NCBI GenBank assembly: GCA_918026815.1
Contig: CAKJVC010000098.1
Location: 356,243 to 420,242, forward strand
DNA from: Chalara sp. BL73
Lineage: Eukaryota; Ascomycota; Leotiomycetes; Helotiales
Length of the DNA stretch: 64,000 nucleotides
Direction: 5' to 3'
The notes under the pieces are model-generated. The model was not told the origin of the DNA. It made no database searches and worked only from the letters and a program-made list of their open reading frames with translations. Numbering within the stretch: the first letter of the stretch is position 1; each line of letters starts with the position of its first letter. Below are positions 60,567 to 64,000 of the stretch, piece after piece. Both the position numbers and the translations under genes were made by a program.

Positions 60567-61536
60567 ATGCACTCCGCTGTGCTTTCGTTAGCTTCAGCAG
60601 CTGTAATTCTACTCTTAGGAGCCCCTGCTCTAGCTCAACTACCAAAGCCAGTCCTGTTCTCCGATGGCTTGTCGCCGCACGTTGAGCAGAGTTTCTGGGA
60701 CAACTTGGTGCCTGTTGAGTTCGTATTAACTCTTAACTATAAGACGAAGTGTGCATGCACTAACTCATGAACAGAAGTACTTGGATCTGGTGGACTGGTA
60801 ACGACATACCTCAACGATGCAAGGAGGAAGCTGAAATATCTTGGCCTCAACCCCGTTGATTTCGACATTTACTCGTAAATAACCCTACATTCATCAGCAC
60901 GAGGCTTACGGGTGATATTTCAATTCCCTCTCGAGTCGCTTGCTTATCCTATTCAGACCCTTGCTGACTAAATAAAGAATCAAATATGTTGATTGTGACA
61001 CGAGTTGGTTTATATGTCGACACAAAAATGCAGTATTGACGTAAGTTAGCGACTCAACCGTTACTTGGTCATTGCTAAGCTGAGCCACCCATCTAGTCGA
61101 CCTGTAATGACAAATCTCTTTGGCCGCATACCGGTCCATGAACGCCAATGGATTCAGTATGCTATTAAACTTTTGCTTCTTGAAAAAAGAAGGTTAACTC
61201 TATTGACAGACACATCATGGCGGCCCCCGCAACTAATGGAAATTGGGCTTACATTAGATCCGCTGTTGCGGTCTTTGTCGGCAATGTTGGGGTACCCTCC
61301 GTCTTTCAGCACGAAATCGGCCATGCGATGGATGCGTACAATAACGCCGTAGGATCCAGCCCTACTACTACATGGGACACCGCTATCAGAAATGACACCT
61401 GTGTACCTGACGACTATGCCAATACAAGTATATAAAATGCTCCAAACTCACAATTTCTTGCTTACCTCAAATAGGCAAGGCAGAAGATTATGCTCAAAAC
61501 AGCGTTCTTCTACTATACGAGATCGTCACCCCGTAA
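60567..61536 (+). pseudogene. Con-13-like secreted zinc metalloprotease-fold gene, damaged
   Basis: Exon 1 (60567 to about 60722) encodes a signal peptide (MHSAVLSLASAAVILLLGAP) then PKPVLFSDGLSPHVEQSFWD. Downstream pieces are GNDIPQRCKEEAE, LGLNPVDFDIYS, KYVDCDTSWFICRHKNAVLT (60978-61040), LFGRIPVHERQWIQYAI (from 61097), and VFQHEIGHAMDAYNN followed by CVPDDYANTSKAEDYAQNSV. The order matches the fungal Con-13 conidiation-associated family, and HEIGHxxD is a zinc-metalloprotease motif. Reading frames do not join cleanly at two places: after CKEEAE (about 60834) and before PATNGNW (the C run about 61221-61225). The open frame then ends at 61534-61536, earlier than expected for the family. Either the gene is decaying or it holds homopolymer errors. 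The family name is from memory. Confidence 0.72.
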
Positions 61537-64000
61537 TGATTCCTGGGAGTAACAAGGCTCTTGTTCCGGATTTGTTCATGATAAACATCTCGAGAGCTTA
61601 TAAAGAAAGAGACTGTTTAACATGAATCAGATCGCATTTAAATCCTCTGAAACCTCCCTCTCTTGAGATGTCATTGTTAACCTCTCGATCTCATAGAGGA
61701 GGACTTGACAAGATAGGTATGAAAAATCCTGTTCCGGATTTATTCGTGATGAGAAATCCTTCCCAGACCAAGGGAAAGTCTTCTGCGCAAAACGACATAG
61801 AAAAGCAATCTGGATTATACCTGAATCTTCTAAAACCTTTCTAGATTACAGGGCCGTCGCTGATACTAGGATATACAGGATCATGGAGGTGTCTCCAATG
61901 GCAATACAGGGCAGTAAGAGCATTTCAACGGCCTGCGACGATACCAGGCGGCAAATGTGAGCGAAGAGTAAGTTAATATTCAAAATGAACCAATTCCAAC
62001 CACTCTTGAGGTCCCATCAACCAAAACTACTAACTCCCGACCTTCCAGTGGGCCAATTCGCCTATAGTCCCTAAGGCCGGGACTACGTTACTCAAATCCG
62101 TGACTTCCGGGCCTGAAACGCTTGAAGCAGCCGAATTTACAGCAGGCTCGAGTGTCCCTACGTTTGGACTTCCACCCGCAGACGAGACTGAGCCGCATGT
62201 GGATAGATTCAAGAATCCCGTCTTCAATAAAGCTGCAGAGTTGGAAGCTATTGAGCTGGAAGAGAGTTGGGACAGAAAGGCGAGGATCAAGAGAATGCAT
62301 ATAGCGAGAGCCGCATAGATGTCTCTAAGGTAGGACAGTACTGAAAATTCATCATGAAACTGATGAAAATCTAAAATTCTGAGAGCACCCATTCAACATA
62401 GAGTGCTCTTCTTGTTGGCATAATTATACAGTAGAATACATGACATTTACTGTTTATAGCTGCTTGAGACTACGGTTCTGTATGTGCAGCCTGTTTATGG
62501 TCGAGAATACTTACACAGGAGAGCCGATTTTATTTCCGCACTTTGCCCTTAACCGAACCTAGACAGTAATTTCGCGTCGCGGTATTCTTTACCGAAAAAG
62601 CAGAGGAGCATACGGGTGATTGGCGAAGACAAACGATCAATATGCTGATGATTTCCGTGTTACACGTATCCACAAGATGAGTTACTGGCAGCTTTGCATA
62701 TCTCTTAAAGTACGACTGCACTCCCCAGGCCCCCATATCATTTCCAGTTCTAGTTTCGACACGGGCCGTAGCAACACGTCCATCTATAGCCAATAAATGT
62801 TGGAGTCGGGTTTTTCTCACACATGCCTCTGTTACTATATTCGAGTATATTATGCATGCTCGCCGCAGCCTGCTTCTTCTGGATATCATTTCGAATCCCA
62901 TAAAATTTTGGCTTGCTATTAAAAGTGCAAAAATATTAGGTAGTTATCAAAGCATTGCGGCGCCGATTAATTCTTTAGCTTCCCTATCGAGATCTGGAAT
63001 AGAAGGTGTGAAGAGCTCTTCGTTATCACGGTGCCCATTAACATAGACATAGCTATGGACCGCTTGCGTAGCATATGCGGATTACCACCGAGCGCTAAAA
63101 ATTAGCTTAAATCTAGGAAACCAAGCTTCCGCCCAACAATTCTGTTTGGCAGGATATCCAACAATACCTGGAGCCATCCTCCGTGCCATATCTAAGGCCA
63201 TTGCTGTTGACAGGCTATCGAGATGCTATATTCCTGGTGTTATGAAACTTGAAAGGTCAATAAAGGATCTGTTTAGATGACTCTAGAGATTCGATCGCAG
63301 AGAGTCGATAGCAGGATATATATTCTTCACTTTAGAGAGGTAAGAGACTGCTAGGATATCATACTGTATCGACTTTAAAACGCGAGACAGGTAAGATCCT
63401 CGTGTTCAAAGGTTGGTGCCTTAGCTGAATAAAGGAATCTTGTTTTATATTTGCTGCTATACTTTCAATTTAGTGGCCTTACTGAGCATTCAACCTAGCG
63501 TATGAAAGCTAAGGTTAACAAATGATGTTTGATAACGGAGCCCCGCTCGTTTGTTGTTTTGTTTTATAGGGGCTATGGAGAAATTGTTTGGGTGATTTAT
63601 ACACAAAAAGAATTTATATAGCCTTGAGGATGTCTTGTTCGGATATATTAATAATGCAAATTGCTTGATCTTCATATCTGTGTCTTGATAAAATTTCCAA
63701 CTAAGCTTCACCACCATGAAGGGGTTAACCGAGTCTTGGCATTTCCTCACATCCATCAAGGCAATGAGCGTCAACCCTTCCTTTACCCAACTGTGCAAAG
63801 TGGTATTCACACTCCATAGCCCTCAGCGCCTAGCTTGTCTCAGATTTTCAACAGCGATATTAGAGGCAGCATACACATCATCTCGCATGATAGGAAGTAC
63901 CTAGGGCCATTAGACACCTATCCAAATGTATAGTAGTAACCAAAGATGATTGAAAGGTCAGTAGTTGTCGTCGTAGAGTAGATAATATGGTCGATGGTTC
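61537..64000. other. Gene-poor right end
   Basis: 2.5 kb, A/T-rich. Two related segments begin near 61560 and 61729 (both contain tgttccggattt-ttc-tgat), about 169 bp apart, followed by further weak similarity. A 72-codon plus-strand frame at 62100-62318 ends in a charged helix (AAELEAIELEESWDRKARIK) and could be the 3' end of a decayed gene, but has no clear upstream part. The minus-strand frame at 63810-63490 includes TLIALMDVRK, faintly like a reverse-transcriptase motif, without other support. Confidence 0.4.

Noticed and set aside
63490..63810. Minus-strand peptide TLIALMDVRKCQDSVN resembling a LINE reverse-transcriptase segment
   Set aside because: Only about ten residues look right, with no YxDD box or neighbouring motifs; chance similarity cannot be excluded.

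Overview
This 64 kb window is nuclear DNA of a filamentous ascomycete (Pezizomycotina). The evidence is short (about 45-120 nt) GT-AG introns in most genes, pyrimidine-rich promoters, and lineage-typical families: a DUF6594 protein, a HET-type incompatibility gene remnant, an opsin-related protein, a fungal transcription-factor-domain protein, a Dal5-like permease and a Con-13-like secreted metalloprotease. The class cannot be fixed from the sequence alone.

Layout. 0-16 kb: the 5' end of CDC42 (cut by the left edge), VMA22, a C2H2 zinc-finger protein, a DUF6594 membrane protein, a 4.3 kb stretch with no gene I can support, then DNA ligase I. Ligase is divergent from cytoplasmic asparaginyl-tRNA synthetase (AsnRS) across 340 bp. 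16.3-35.1 kb: one 9.4 kb segment present twice, head to tail and directly abutting (16310-25712 and 25713-35119). It holds AsnRS, a four-RRM RNA-binding protein (Mrn1/Nrd1 type), a small secreted protein and the start of a small membrane protein. The copies differ almost only by 1-nt homopolymer indels. AsnRS is intact only in the first copy; the RNA-binding and secreted-protein genes are intact only in the second. This is what two overlapping contigs joined without merging would look like, although a real recent tandem duplication is not excluded. 35-45 kb: the complete small membrane protein, an opsin-related protein lacking the retinal lysine, a fungal transcription-factor-domain protein and an RBR E3 ubiquitin ligase. 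47.9-55.7 kb: a Dal5-like permease, a decayed HET gene, an epoxide hydrolase with one frame break, and a divergent pair of splicing genes (pinin-domain protein and PHF5A/Rds3). 55.7-64 kb: gene-poor, with a damaged Con-13-like metalloprotease gene.

There is no operon-like or biosynthetic cluster. Most genes are conserved housekeeping genes standing alone, with two divergent pairs that may share promoters (ligase/AsnRS and pinin/PHF5A). I found no clear new molecular system. The strongest observations are the abutting 9.4 kb repeat with complementary lesions, the cored-out HET gene, the opsin-related protein with all key retinal and proton residues replaced, a 19-nt microexon in AsnRS, and a PCNA-binding motif split by an intron in DNA ligase. 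Exon coordinates were worked out by hand from splice signals, reading phase and family conservation.
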